DNA of 64,000 nucleotides from Lepisosteus oculatus (taxonomy: Eukaryota > Chordata > Actinopteri > Semionotiformes > Lepisosteidae): NCBI RefSeq assembly GCF_040954835.1, contig NC_090712.1:3791284-3855283 (forward strand). The letters are read 5' to 3'. This document shows positions 1 through 12,000 of this stretch, piece by piece. The first letter of the stretch is position 1, and the number at the start of each line of letters is the position of its first letter. The notes below the pieces were generated by a model. That model was not told where the DNA came from. It worked only from the letters and a program-made list of their open reading frames with translations, and searched no databases. Position numbers and translations under genes: made by a program.

Positions 1-3000
1 ACAGCTGGACTATAATAGCTTGGAATATGTAAATTACAAGTTAACAGCAATACATTTTTAAAGTACATTGTGCCAGTACAGCACAGCATGTACTACAAGA
101 AATGTGAGGCCACAAAAAATTATGATAATAGTAATTTGGAATCAGATTATTTTAATTGCTCCAAGGTAATTTAATTCAATTTTCCTTTCCAGTACTTTAT
201 GAGGAAAACTTTCAACAAGAATGACACTCGGAAGTATTCATGTAAAAAAAGAATAAAGAGCAACCTATGAGCAACATACAGTATTTACATACAGTAGTTG
301 CTGAATGTCAGTCAGGGCAGGATAAAATTTCAGAGCAGTCCTGTAACTTCTCCAAAGATATCACTTCTATTTCTGACTTCGCTACTGGTTCACCATAGTG
401 CAGGAATCAGTGCATGTGAACACATTTTCATTAATAGCAATGTTTCAACCAAAGTGCCACTGAAAGAGCTCTGGACATCTCAGGTCTTCAAGACATTGAA
501 CAAGAAGTTTGTCTTCACAGCTAACCACCTAAACCACAGTGTAGAGTGGCGGTCAGTGTCTTTGACACATAACTGGAATGTTTTGGTTCATATCCCAAGT
601 CAGACACTGTTGTTGTACACCTGAGGAAGGTACTTCACCTGAAGTGTACCAGTAAAATCTGTTTAGTTACAAATGTAAGCCTCTTTCGGTAAAAGCAAAC
701 AAATTACTTATAATCAGATATCAGAGGAAGCCAAAAAGTGTAAGGCATTACTGAATGCGCCGGGTGGCTTAATGAACACAACTTTGGAAGCAGACCTGAG
801 GCAGCAAGTGGATTGGCTCAATAAACTGTTTGAATGTCAATAGCTTTTGTGACCTGTGACAGGCAGTCAATATAGTAAGGTTGCTCATTTAATTTCCTAC
901 TCTTTTCTTCCTTGTTTGTGCCTAGAAACAGGTCTCTTTTTTCAGTCTTCAGCCCCTGCTGGAGTGCCACGTGGCACCCCTCTAGTCCAGTGAGGTCACT
1001 TCTCTCCTGATCATCTACTGTATACAAGTGAGAAATTATTCTGCAGGGGGGAGATTTCAGAAAGGCTGAACTTGGAAAGCCAGAATCAGAATTGTAACTG
1101 CAGGTAGGAGGCTAAACACCCCTCTCAAGCAGAGCATATTTAATGACAACAGGTAGTCAGGTTTAACACATCATTCAGCAACTCCCACAACACAATGTCA
1201 CTTGCCTTTTGTTTACAAATACTGGTCCAGGTAGAGGAGTGCCTTCTCTTTACTAGGTGCCACCAGGCCCATCAAAAGACATTTCTGCAGCAACCATTTT
1301 CATTCGCGTTTGCTCATGTCCAGTTCAAGTCTTGGTCAGGCTGAGCTTTACGTACATGTAACTTATGAGACATTAAAAAATCGGGACCAAAATCGGCAAT
1401 TAACATGTTAAAAAACAGGTATCAGGCCTAGAGGCTTTGTGTTCTAGTCACTATGGAAAATTCTGCCTCCTAGGTTTCCTTCAAGCATAGGCTCTTGGTG
1501 TGCCACAGGCTCACAGTGATACTTATCTTTCTAGAGCTCTCCCCTCCAGATCAAGCCAAAGGGGTCTTTTCTAACCAACTCTGCTGCAGTGTTTGTTCAT
1601 GCACAGGTCACCCCCCTAGTCTGTACTAAGTTGCTTAGGATAAAAGTGTCTAATGAAAGGATAAATTAAAGAAAGTAAAAACACATGCCATAATGTGCAT
1701 AATCATTAGCACAATTATGAAGTTAAAATGAGCAATGAGAATTATTTATATTTTTCAACACTTAAACTTTATTTTATATAGCACCTTTAAAAGTAGCATC
1801 TCAAAAAGATGAAAATCTGCTAGGAAGCCATTGCAAGGACTCCAAGACAGGTGTAATGTGATTGTTTGTGGTCAGGTTTCTGGATGCCAAACTCTGAACA
1901 TATTGGAGTTTATTCAGTGTGGATTTAGATACTACAGCGAGTAGGGGATTGAGTAATTGGCTCTAGAAAAGAAATGTGTTGACCAGCTCTTCTGCAACAG
2001 CCAAGGACACATAGGATGTCATCTGGTGATATTCCTGAGCTTTGTTTATAATATTCTGCACATGAGGGTCAAGAGTCAAACCAGAATTGACCATCCCCCT
2101 AAATTTCTCAGTTTTACTTGGAATTCAAGCACAGTGCTGTCCATAGATAGGGTTACTGCACTGGCTTTATGTAGGTTTAAGCAAAGGAATATATTAAAGG
2201 CTTGTCAGCCCTCAGCACTCCTTGGACATCGGGTTCCTGGACAGTAATACTTAATGAAAATACAATTGGTGGTATTCTGCTCTGACACATGAGTCAAAGC
2301 AGGTTTTGATAAAAGCTGCAGCATACTAGTCTTGCGGTATTTCGCATCTGCTGAAGCAGATGCCCTTTTACAATCATCTTGAAACCTGCTTACTGATAAT
2401 TCTTTAATTTATATAGCACCTTGAAAAGCAATCATCTGAAAGTGCATCTTTACAACAGAAACAGTTAATTACAGTGGAATCCTCATCGGATTTGCAGTAA
2501 ACTAAGAGACCATTGAAATGCATCAAGCTTCCCTTCTATCTCTGCCTTTTTCCTTGAGGCATTTACTGGAGGGAATTTTCCACAGATGTAAGGTTTATCT
2601 CTAATTACTGTAGCTGACTGAACAGTTTCTTAAAAACAAAAGTGAATATGATTTAATTTCGGGACATATTGAAGAGCAAAACATAAAGCTTGGTCAGCGA
2701 AAAGGCAACATGAAAACATGCTGGAAATACAGTATGTTTCCTGATATTCAATACTTTAAAGTGCATCTTTACATACTGAACATACTGATGAAATGAAGCA
2801 CTGGCATACTTCAAATAACATTTACTCTTACAATATTTTTAAAAGCATTTATACAGTACCAAACTGTTCATTCAGTGTGATTTCCAAATGTTTCTTCTTG
2901 TTCTTATAGCACACAGTGTGTTTTTCAAGTCAGAATTAGTTATTAAAGCCGACTGAGGAGAAAGCAATTAAACCGCATCCTGAAGCACGTACAGTAGAAG

Positions 3001-6000
3001 CCTTTGCTAGTCTTGCAATTCTTAAAACTTCTTTGTTTCCCTGACACCTTCATTTCAGCTTAATCTGTTTCTGTTAGAAACACAAAAACATCTCATAAGC
3101 AATCAACATGAGTCAGAAAGGAGCTGAGCGCCGGTTATTAGTCCAGACATGAAATATGCTTATTTAAAAGTAAAACTCCGAAAAAAAACACTCTACAAAA
3201 GGAAAGAAAAGAGCTGCTTATGTTCACTGAGGTACTTATGTTTTAACTATAACCAGTGTCCTTCAACCCAGCCCTATACTCCGTTTCTCACATTGTTCAT
3301 ACAGCTACCTGCTGCATACCCTGGAGGGTTATGTAACATTCTCCTATTGTTCCAGTCTGCTCTGCTGCATTACGTCATGACGATGTGCCTGGTGATTTAC
3401 TGTGGACATGCCTTCCACGGCTGATGACACATTTCTATGCTTTTTAAAAGCCAGTGCTGTTAATACAAAGGTGCTGCCCTGCTACCGAGGTAAAGAACGA
3501 TCCAAAACGCACAAAGATGCCCCCTTTCAGTAAAGGAATTTTACACAAAGGGAAGTTTCCTTTCACTTTTTAACTCCGTCAAGGCAGAGAACCTGATTCT
3601 GGTCAGCACTGTTGTTGAAAGGGAAATAAAAGATTTACCTTAACAGAAGTATCAATTACTCTATTATGGAAAGGTGGAAACCTGGTATTTGGACGCTGTA
3701 AGCAATATAGATACAGTACAGTATGTACAGAGCAATTCAAGGCTAGAATTTCCCATCTGTTATTAAATCACATGGCTCCTGCATCAATGTCTTATTATGA
3801 TAAACCAAACGGACACACACATGGTTCTAGAGGTTTCTTACTGTCCACTACATTACTGTCTTTCTCCGTTCCTCTCTTACTCTGCAGTATGTTTGAACTT
3901 GCAGACATTTATTACACTGTTTTCTTCCATAGAGGCCAATTTCAGTCTTGTGTCTATATCATAAAACATGAGCTTTGCAGTACTATTGACAATATTTTCA
4001 ATATGGTCAAGTACACTGATATGTGATGTTCTATATAGTACTGCATATTTATATGAAGTGCTATAAGACTCACTACATACAGTAAAATATTACTGTACTA
4101 CAGTACACGTTTTACTTTTATATAATTGCACAGTCCTACTCTAAACATTAAAGGGAAAATCAGTATTGCAACTTTGTGTTTACCTGATCTAGAAAAAACG
4201 CATTCTGAATATAAACAATGCATGACAATACAAACTATTATGAGACATCAGTATTCTGTTAAGGATAGTTTGAATTTTATGATAATTTAGAAGTCTTTAA
4301 AGTGTGGTCATGCTCCTTTCAATAAAATAAATGTTTAGTGAGCTTAGTAAATGCTACCCTTATTTGCCATTCAATCGAATGGAAAACATTCATAGTTTCC
4401 AATGACATGCAGAATTATTGAATGTTTGACTTGGAAAAACCTGTTCCGTGCATCCTGCCAAAATCTCAGATGTTCTTCGGATTACTGACTTTAAGCTATA
4501 ATCCTCCAAAATTGTCTAAACTAAAACTGAACATGATAAAAACTGAGCACCAAGCTTATTCCTTTTATTACAGACACTGAGGCACGACACCTGATTAATC
4601 TTATAGCATTTAATTTGCTTACCAAATAAGAAAAACAAGTTATATGTGATTTTTCAGTCCATCAGATAAGTATTTGTTATCTTAAAAGCACAGTCAAAAC
4701 TGCTTAGACTGCAACAGCTACAAAGGTATATTCTGGAGTTTTCTCTCAACTCAACTCATCAAATCCAGTGCAATATTTTAATGCTGTGAACCTTTCAAAG
4801 CACAATAAATGTACCCTACTGAACGAGTTGTGTTAAGCTTTGTCTGTAGCTGTTCATTTTCCTTTTTTATTTCTCATAAGAAAAAGATAACGAATATTTG
4901 CAAAATGGTCAAGTTCTCCCCTCATTGATGAGGTGTTTCTGTGTTCAGTTCAATGGATTTACAGGTGATTGACCATGCACCAGTAATACGTCAAAATTTG
5001 GGTAGCTCAAATCTTAACATGTTGCAGTATCCCAAAGTGAATCACCACTGGGATTTTTTCTACTTTGTCACATGCTGTAGTCATTTTCAGTGCTGCTTGC
5101 AGAGTCTTTAAGAGCTCCAGAGAACGCCTGTCTTGTATAGATTTTTAAAGCTCAGATCAACAGCAGCTTAAAAAAGTTAAGATTTAAAGAGCAAGTAGTG
5201 AAATTTCAAAAAACATATATAAAATATTTGTAAAACCCATCCATTATTAACAAGTTAACTATCCTGGTGTGCCTATGCCGACACGATTACTCTGAATAAT
5301 CTAGAATACAATGTACTGTATAAGAAATCAAAGCAAAGGAATAGGAATTGGCCATGATGCTAAGCCAGAAAACAAAAAACAAATTAAGGTTTGACAGTTA
5401 AAAAAATAAATAAATCCGCTAGCACATCAAAAACATAAAGCACAATGGAACTTTTGAAGACACATTTGAAATTATATCTTGGAAAAAGACCTAAAAAGAG
5501 TGTCCAAAATCCTCTCAGAGCAAACACGAAGAGACATGCCAGTGACATGCCGCTTCAGATATCAAAGAGGAGGGAGAAAGTGCTTACAATGGAAGGAAAG
5601 CAAACGCGTTCAATGAAGAACAGGAAATGGCACGCGACAGCAGTGACATGCCACACACCAGGCTGCCAAGAGGAGATGGTTATCTATGCCCATATCCTTG
5701 CTATCAGCATTCTCCCCCTTCAATAGTTATACATCATCTCTCTACCTTCATCCCATTCCCTGTCTGCCTTCTACCATGTCATCCAAATGAGCTAAATGAG
5801 CCGGAATACCTCCACTGCTTCGAAACCAATTTTTGAGATCAGATTTCTGACAGCACACTCGCATTCAATACCAAAGAGAATTCAGCCCGTATTAGAATAT
5901 TCAACCTACAAAACTGCAAAAGAAATAGATTTTTTAGCAAAAATGAACACAAAGATCAATATAGTTCAGATTAGAAGAAATGCAGTGTCTTTGACAGAAT

Positions 6001-8512
6001 AGAGGGATCTGCGTTTAGGACCAGCCTCCATTTAACAAAATGTTCAATGAGATCTTTGGATCAATAAGCAACTGGTAACCTGCCGGATCTAATTACTCTC
6101 ATTAGTAGATTTTTTTCTGTGTATTTCTGTGAGAGGGTTAGGGGTTCGGTACAGTAACTCCATGACAAAGGGATACGATTGCATTTGCTAAGGGAGAGGC
6201 GCTGAAACTGGGACATGCTCAGCCAGTCCTGCACTACCTGCAACCTGTGGCCATGTGCTTCAACATGTTGTGTTTTGTACCCAACAATGCCGGTCTGCTT
6301 CACTCATTTCACTTCCTTTCTTTAGCTCATTACGTCTATCGTAAACCTCTTGCAAGTAAAGTTACTGTACAAACAAAGAAAACTTCTCTTCAGGACCTTG
6401 TTCCTCTGCCAGTGAGCCTCCTGCAGATGATTACTGTTGCCTACATGTACATGCATAAAAGTCATTCGTGGAAGTTTGTGGAGAGGAAAGTATACTGTCA
6501 AAATCCCACAAATGTTTCTTCCAGTGAACCACAGACCTTTCTCCATGGAAGCTGGGATCTAGAAAGGGAGCAAAAGCTATAGTATACAACAGAGCTCCTA
6601 AAAAAAGAGGTTGGCAGACTTTGAGATGTCCAGTGTGAAATGTGCCGAGTTTTGATTGAAGCCTACTATATAAGATCCTGGTGTAGCAAGAAAGAAAAGG
6701 AATCATACGAGGTCACGGCATCACACATTTAGAAAAACGGAACGTGACAACTGTAAACTGTGCAGATGTGAGCATTTGAGACACATTATTAATTAAGAAA
6801 ACCAATTTCCAGGAAGCCATTACTTAGGACTAAGGGCAGGTTTCCAGAGCTCTGTGTTATGTCACATGGTTTATGATGTCAGATTTGGTACTGTATGTCA
6901 GATGTTTTTCACTCAGACGAGAAGGCTATGTGGCCCTTTTGGAGGTGAATTAACTAGGGAGAAGGCAAGCAAGGACAAGCATCAGGAACAGATGCAGACT
7001 GCTGTAAAATGGAGTGTTAAGCACACAAACGCAAGCACCAAAACTAACAATTAAACCCATGTGTTTATATTCATGCAGCATTTCCTATTTCTACAGTTCC
7101 TACTAAGTTAATTTACAACTACACATTCTAGGGCAATGGCTTGGATACCAGGTGTAAAGAGTAATGCAGGTCGATTAAGCTGGATATCAGCAAGACTCAA
7201 TCTCAATGCATTGAGTGGTCAAAGAAACATTAACTAAGTCATATTTAACAACCAAATACACAAACTGGTGTGAACAGCATTCTCAAAACTCGTAGAGTAG
7301 AAATGACTCACGCCCTCAACAAGAAACATAAAATCACTAATCTTTTTCAAAACGCTATGATTGCTGCAGGGTTTTTTTTCTGGTCATGAATCATTTTGCG
7401 CAAAACAAAATATACTGTGTGTATAACATGGTTATAAAATCTATAAAGGCTTATGTATGTATTTATTTTAACATTTACTATACATGTATAGAATGTGGAT
7501 GTTTACTTTAAGCAACTTTTTATCGTGCTGCACACATATGCAAATTATACTTCATAAAACCAAGGGCGTTTTCTTGTTTTTTTTTTCAACCTGATCTTTC
7601 AGTTGCATATCTGGTCTAATTCTTAAATCAACTGCATGAGTGTAATAGTTGCACATACAGTAACTGTGCTTTCAATGAAGTGAATGTTTTGAGTTGTCAG
7701 CTGTAAAAGAAAACTTCCTATATGTGTATAAGAAAATAATGATTCTTTTTTATTTGACAGCTCTGGTTGGAACAAAAAACAGAAAACACTGGTCCCTTGG
7801 AATGGGGTTCGACACCCCTGCCCTGAACTATTTTGCAGTGTATTGTAATCATAAAAGTTGGGTTACTGTGCCCCCTGCAGGACACATTCAGTATTGCCCT
7901 TGCTGCATTCTGCTGGATAGGTGCCTGTTGAAATGTCAGTGACACACACCCCCTGTTTGTAAGGGCAGCTGTACTGGAGGATGTCATGATGGGAAACTAT
8001 TTGTAGTGGAACACCACCCTTCATCTACAAATCCACTATATCAATAATTGATCTTCAAAATCTTATATTATGCATATTAATGAAAAGTGAATCAGGTGTA
8101 GAAGATGGATTTTCAGAGACTCATGATTTTTAAAATATCTGATATTGTGGTTAGCATTCTAACCACATTGAATATTATTTTCAATTCATAGTTTCAATAC
8201 AGCATACTTTTAGAGTGTTTAAAAATAGAAAATCGTGAAAAACTTTTCCAGCTTTGTTTCCAGCATTACCACTAGTTTATATAGTGCGTAGTTTTTTTTA
8301 TGAATTTTCATTACAATTTTAAAATGAACAGCCCTTGAATCAGATTTAAAACAACTCAGCATATTTTCTGCATGCCAGTTCATTAAAAAGCAGTTTTATG
8401 TACAAACATGTTAATTGTAATGTTCTCAAAAGCCTCAATTGTTCATTCATGCGTCAAGCTTAAATTGAATCTATCAAATGGATGGACAGTATTATCCTAG
8501 AAAAGAGCAATT
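1..8512. other. HHAT intron 7, no exon recognised
   Basis: AT-rich non-coding DNA downstream of HHAT exon 7. I looked on the minus strand for the motifs expected in the next exons (FDVGL, IPVGG, the SYWHGG catalytic His motif) and saw none. Apart from the decayed LINE at about 1755-2250, short LINE/SINE tail-like pieces (around 2400-2440) and a repeat-like stretch around 7750-7980 (a 'ctggttggaac...' type found in many fish genomes), nothing can be supported. Confidence 0.6.
1755..2250 (-). mobile_element. Decayed LINE reverse-transcriptase fragment (L2/CR1-like)
   Basis: Read on the minus strand across frames, this shows broken but recognisable C-terminal reverse-transcriptase signatures: LTLDPHVQNIINKA, SLAVAEELVNTFLF, VSKSTLNKLQYVQSLASRNL and HITPVLESLQWLP. 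They resemble the LDPxLSFxxHI, SAAETLIHAF, STINKLQxVQNAAARVLT and HITPVLxSLHWLP blocks of fish L2-type LINEs. Several stops and frameshifts interrupt it. The 3' end on that strand is the '...ctatataaaataaagttt' tail near 1755. Confidence 0.65.
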
Positions 8513-8870
8513 AAGATTCAAGATTTCTTTATTTGCCATATACAACAAGTGTATTGGGATGCTTACTCGTTCAGCTGTACCCAGTAACATTAGAGGAAAA
8601 AAAAGGCAAACAGACATGGACAATAAATTAGACAATAGATGTTAGAAAACCAGCCAAAAGGACATAGTGCAAACAGTGCAGAACCTTAAAGTGCAGGAGC
8701 TAATATGTGCAGGTGCGAATTTGAGCTGTTTATGATGTAGACTGCTTGGGGGAAGTAACTGTTTTTGAATCTATTCGTCAGTGTTCTGATACTGTGATAC
8801 CTCCTACCAGAACCCAGGGGCGAAAACAGATCCTGGCCAAATTATTTCCTTATTATCCAATGAAGATAAA
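8513..8870 (-). mobile_element. LINE 3' end, same strand as HHAT
   Basis: On the minus strand the segment starts with coding-like sequence (GSGRRYHSIRTLTNRFKNSY, then FPQAVYIINS), the pattern seen at the extreme C-terminus of fish LINE ORF2 proteins. It ends in a 3' UTR whose tail reads ATGGCAAATAAAGAAATC near 8520-8540. It therefore looks like a 5'-truncated LINE copy. An AATAAA (plus tttatt, 8528-8533) lies in HHAT sense orientation. Confidence 0.55.
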
Positions 8871-8930
8871 AAGATTTGGGTTTGTGTAACTCCCCTGTAA
8901 ACAAAGGAAGAGAAGGGAAGACTGCCTCAC

Positions 8931-9081
8931 CTCCACATCCCAGTGAAGCTGTACATGGTGCTGACACACCGAGGCAGCTTCGGGGACTCAATGCCATCCA
9001 GCCGAACAACGAGCGAAGGAACCCCAAACAGCACCAGATACTTGACATAGAAGAACAGCACCTGGGCCAAGGCAAGGCCAC
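8931..9081 (-). CDS. HHAT: HHAT coding exon 7 (last one visible)
   Basis: This 151-nt exon encodes GLALAQVLFFYVKYLVLFG, VPSLVVRLDGIESPKLPRCV and STMYSFTGMW(R), almost identical to human HHAT. The acceptor is TTGTTCCAG (9082-9090) and the donor GTGAGG (8930-8925). It ends in phase 2. A SINE starts about 45 bp upstream of the acceptor and a LINE 3' end lies just downstream of the donor. Confidence 0.95.
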
Positions 9082-12000
9082 CTGGAACAAGCAAGCATTT
9101 CAATCTTTAATCAACAGCCTAGAGTGCTACCCCAGCAGCCATATCACCCTGTAGCTCACAGCTGGCAGCCCACTGGAGCTCAGCAGGTGTGAGCCTGGTC
9201 AGTACCTGGATGGGGGACTCCTGGGAAAAACTGGGGCTGCTGCTGGAAGGTGTTAGTGGGGCCAGTGGGGGGCGCTCACCCTGCGGTCCGTGTGGGTCCT
9301 AATGCCCCAGTATAGTGACGGGAACACTGTACTGTAAAAAGGTCCCGTCCTTCGGATGAGACGGAAAGCAGAGGTCCTGACTCACTGTGGTCATTAAAAA
9401 TCCCAGGGCGTTTCTCGAAAAGAGTAGGGGTGTAACCCCGACATCCTGGCCAAATTTCCCCCTGGCCTTTATCAATCATGGCCTCCTAATAATCCCCATC
9501 TCTGAACTGGCCCCATCACTCTGCTCTCCTCCCCACTGAGAGCTGGTGTGTGGTGAGCATATTGGTGCACTATGGCTGCCGTTGCATCATCCAGGTGGGG
9601 CTGCACATTGGTGGTGGTGGAGAGGAGTCCCCATTACCTGTAAAGCGCTTTGAGTGGATTGTCTAGAAAAATGCTACATAAGTGTAAGGAATTATTATTA
9701 AATATTATACTATTAAGATACAATGTCAGCACCTTTATTCAATATTTTCTGAACCTAGTATTGGGTTTGGAAATAATCATCTGTGAATAGCAAGAATCCA
9801 CTAGTTTCTCAAACAAGCTAGAACAGGATCTACAGTATCTAAAAGTTTTCAAGCCATCACAGGAAACTATGGAGGAATGTCTGCTTTCCCAACTGAAACA
9901 CAAAACAGGCCAAGTTTCAAGACGGCAGCTGTGTGACTGAATTATAATAACAGAAGGCGAGGTTAGAAAAACTAAGGAGCCTGAACCAATCATGTAGAAT
10001 TTAAATGTAAGGTTTTGATTCTGACAAGATTGGGTATCTCAAGACAGGCCTGATTTGTTGAGAAAAAAATCTATTATCATGAGAATAAAAATGTTTGTTG
10101 TTTAGGAATATGTTGCCTATACAGAATGTGACATTCACCCTTTATGGCCTGTAATTACTGTTTTTGTTGAAGTGCTCATACAGTATGTGGTAGGAATGCC
10201 TCGTCTGATAGACAAATTGCAAAAATAATTCTTATTGTACAACAATATTTACAGTCAGCAGGACATAGAACTTCAGAGAGGTCTCTCTGCACCTATTTTG
10301 AATATTCTGATGTTATTACAGTAGGTCATCAAATGATTGTTTTATGCAATGTTTGTATATATGGTTTTATTAGATACAAAAAATTCTGTTTTAAAAACTT
10401 TTTTAAGGGCAACGAGTGAGTGAGATATGTTATTCATGGGAAGTGACACTCGAAAAAGCAGTTCTTGTTTTATTCACAGGAAGGGAAACGTTGCGATAAG
10501 TGCACCTGGAATGTGGCCGAGATTTTTAGTTGTACACCATTCACATCAGGCTCTTTGGGAGCTCAGCATCCACCTAGTGTCAGTTGTAGAGTCTCATGTT
10601 TTTGGACTTAACTTTGCTGTTCCGCCAGGCCACAATCCCACATTCATAGACTTTTTCTACTGGCAGGACATAACAGGTGAAATAAAGCTTTTGTTTTGTC
10701 AGAGACACAATGCAATACGGCCAGCTTAATAGGTTAAACTGTGTAATGTAATTCCTCAAAGTCTATATCAACCGCTAAAGACTAAAGCCTTGGAGATTCA
10801 CAAATCAGTTAACCACCCTACTACGTGAGCATAGTTTACCTATTTTCAGATAAAGGTCAGCATTGCGATTTTGAATGAATTAGCATTCTTCCCACACCAT
10901 TTGTCTGAAAATAAACTATTTAGCAAGAGAAAAAAATACAGTTTTGTCTAAGGGGTGACTACAAAGCTGATTATCTTTAAAATATCCCACACAACTGGCG
11001 ATTCTGACTGAAGAGGGAATAAATGAAAATAGTCCAAAACATTTGACTAGATGGGCATGGTTTGGTAACAACCACCATCATTTAAAAAAATAAGCATCAC
11101 ACACATTTTCCAAGCATCACTTTAGCTCACTTTAGCTTTTTATGTGGGACCCAAATTAATATATGATTTAATGGGGTTGAAAAGCGAGTCAATAAGATTC
11201 TCATTTAAAAGGGGAGACGAGTTCTGGGATGAATCAAGCGCTGGTTGAACAGTTCATGAAACACGATATGTGGAAAGATATATCCCATCCCTTACCCATG
11301 TGGGACTTGCTGTGTGATGAAACAATATATATGTATCTGGACTTAAGTGTTCTCTAACGGGATTTAATTTCCATTTAGATGGTTTCTGGGCTGCAAGGAC
11401 ACACATAAATCATACTGCAATAACTGCATATTTTTCCCAAAACTCCAATATGGGGGCTTCCATCTCATCTGCATAAGGGGTGAAAAAAGAAGCCCATTCC
11501 TCGTTTTTTTCCCCTAGCTGCTGTTTAAAAGTGCTGCTCATAAAGCAATAAGATGACCATCAATTTTAATTACTCCTATGACCGGGAAGTGGTCAGCATT
11601 ACTCCACTTGAAATATCACCCATTGTACAAATGTCGTAACTGAGCATTTACCATGCATAATAAGCGATACAATTTGTTAAAATGAAAAATGAATTACGCT
11701 TAAAACCAAAATGTGTTGGGTTTATGGGATTAATAAAAAATGTCACAGAATCAAAGCACAAAACGTCATCCTCCTCTTTCCACAACTGAGATTTAAAAGC
11801 GTCACTGCGGTTTTTGTAAAAGGTGTTGCTCTTCATTCCTGCCTCAGTAACAGCCTTTAGGTAAACAAGAGAACTCCAGAAAAAACGTACAGCAAATTTC
11901 ATGTATTTCTTGGATTTTAAGTAACATGGCTGCTGTTTTTCCTTTACTGTTTCCAGCCAGGCAGGTCTTTAAACTTGCAGTTTCGGAGTTGAAAACAGTC

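Noticed and set aside
8842-9090. 82-residue minus frame over HHAT exon 7
   Set aside because: Wrong frame: the spliced phase from exon 6 gives LALAQVLFFYVKYL.
9125-9235. Genuine 5S rRNA gene
   Set aside because: The head is diverged, is followed by a SINE body and tail, and recurs at three other places with the same body.
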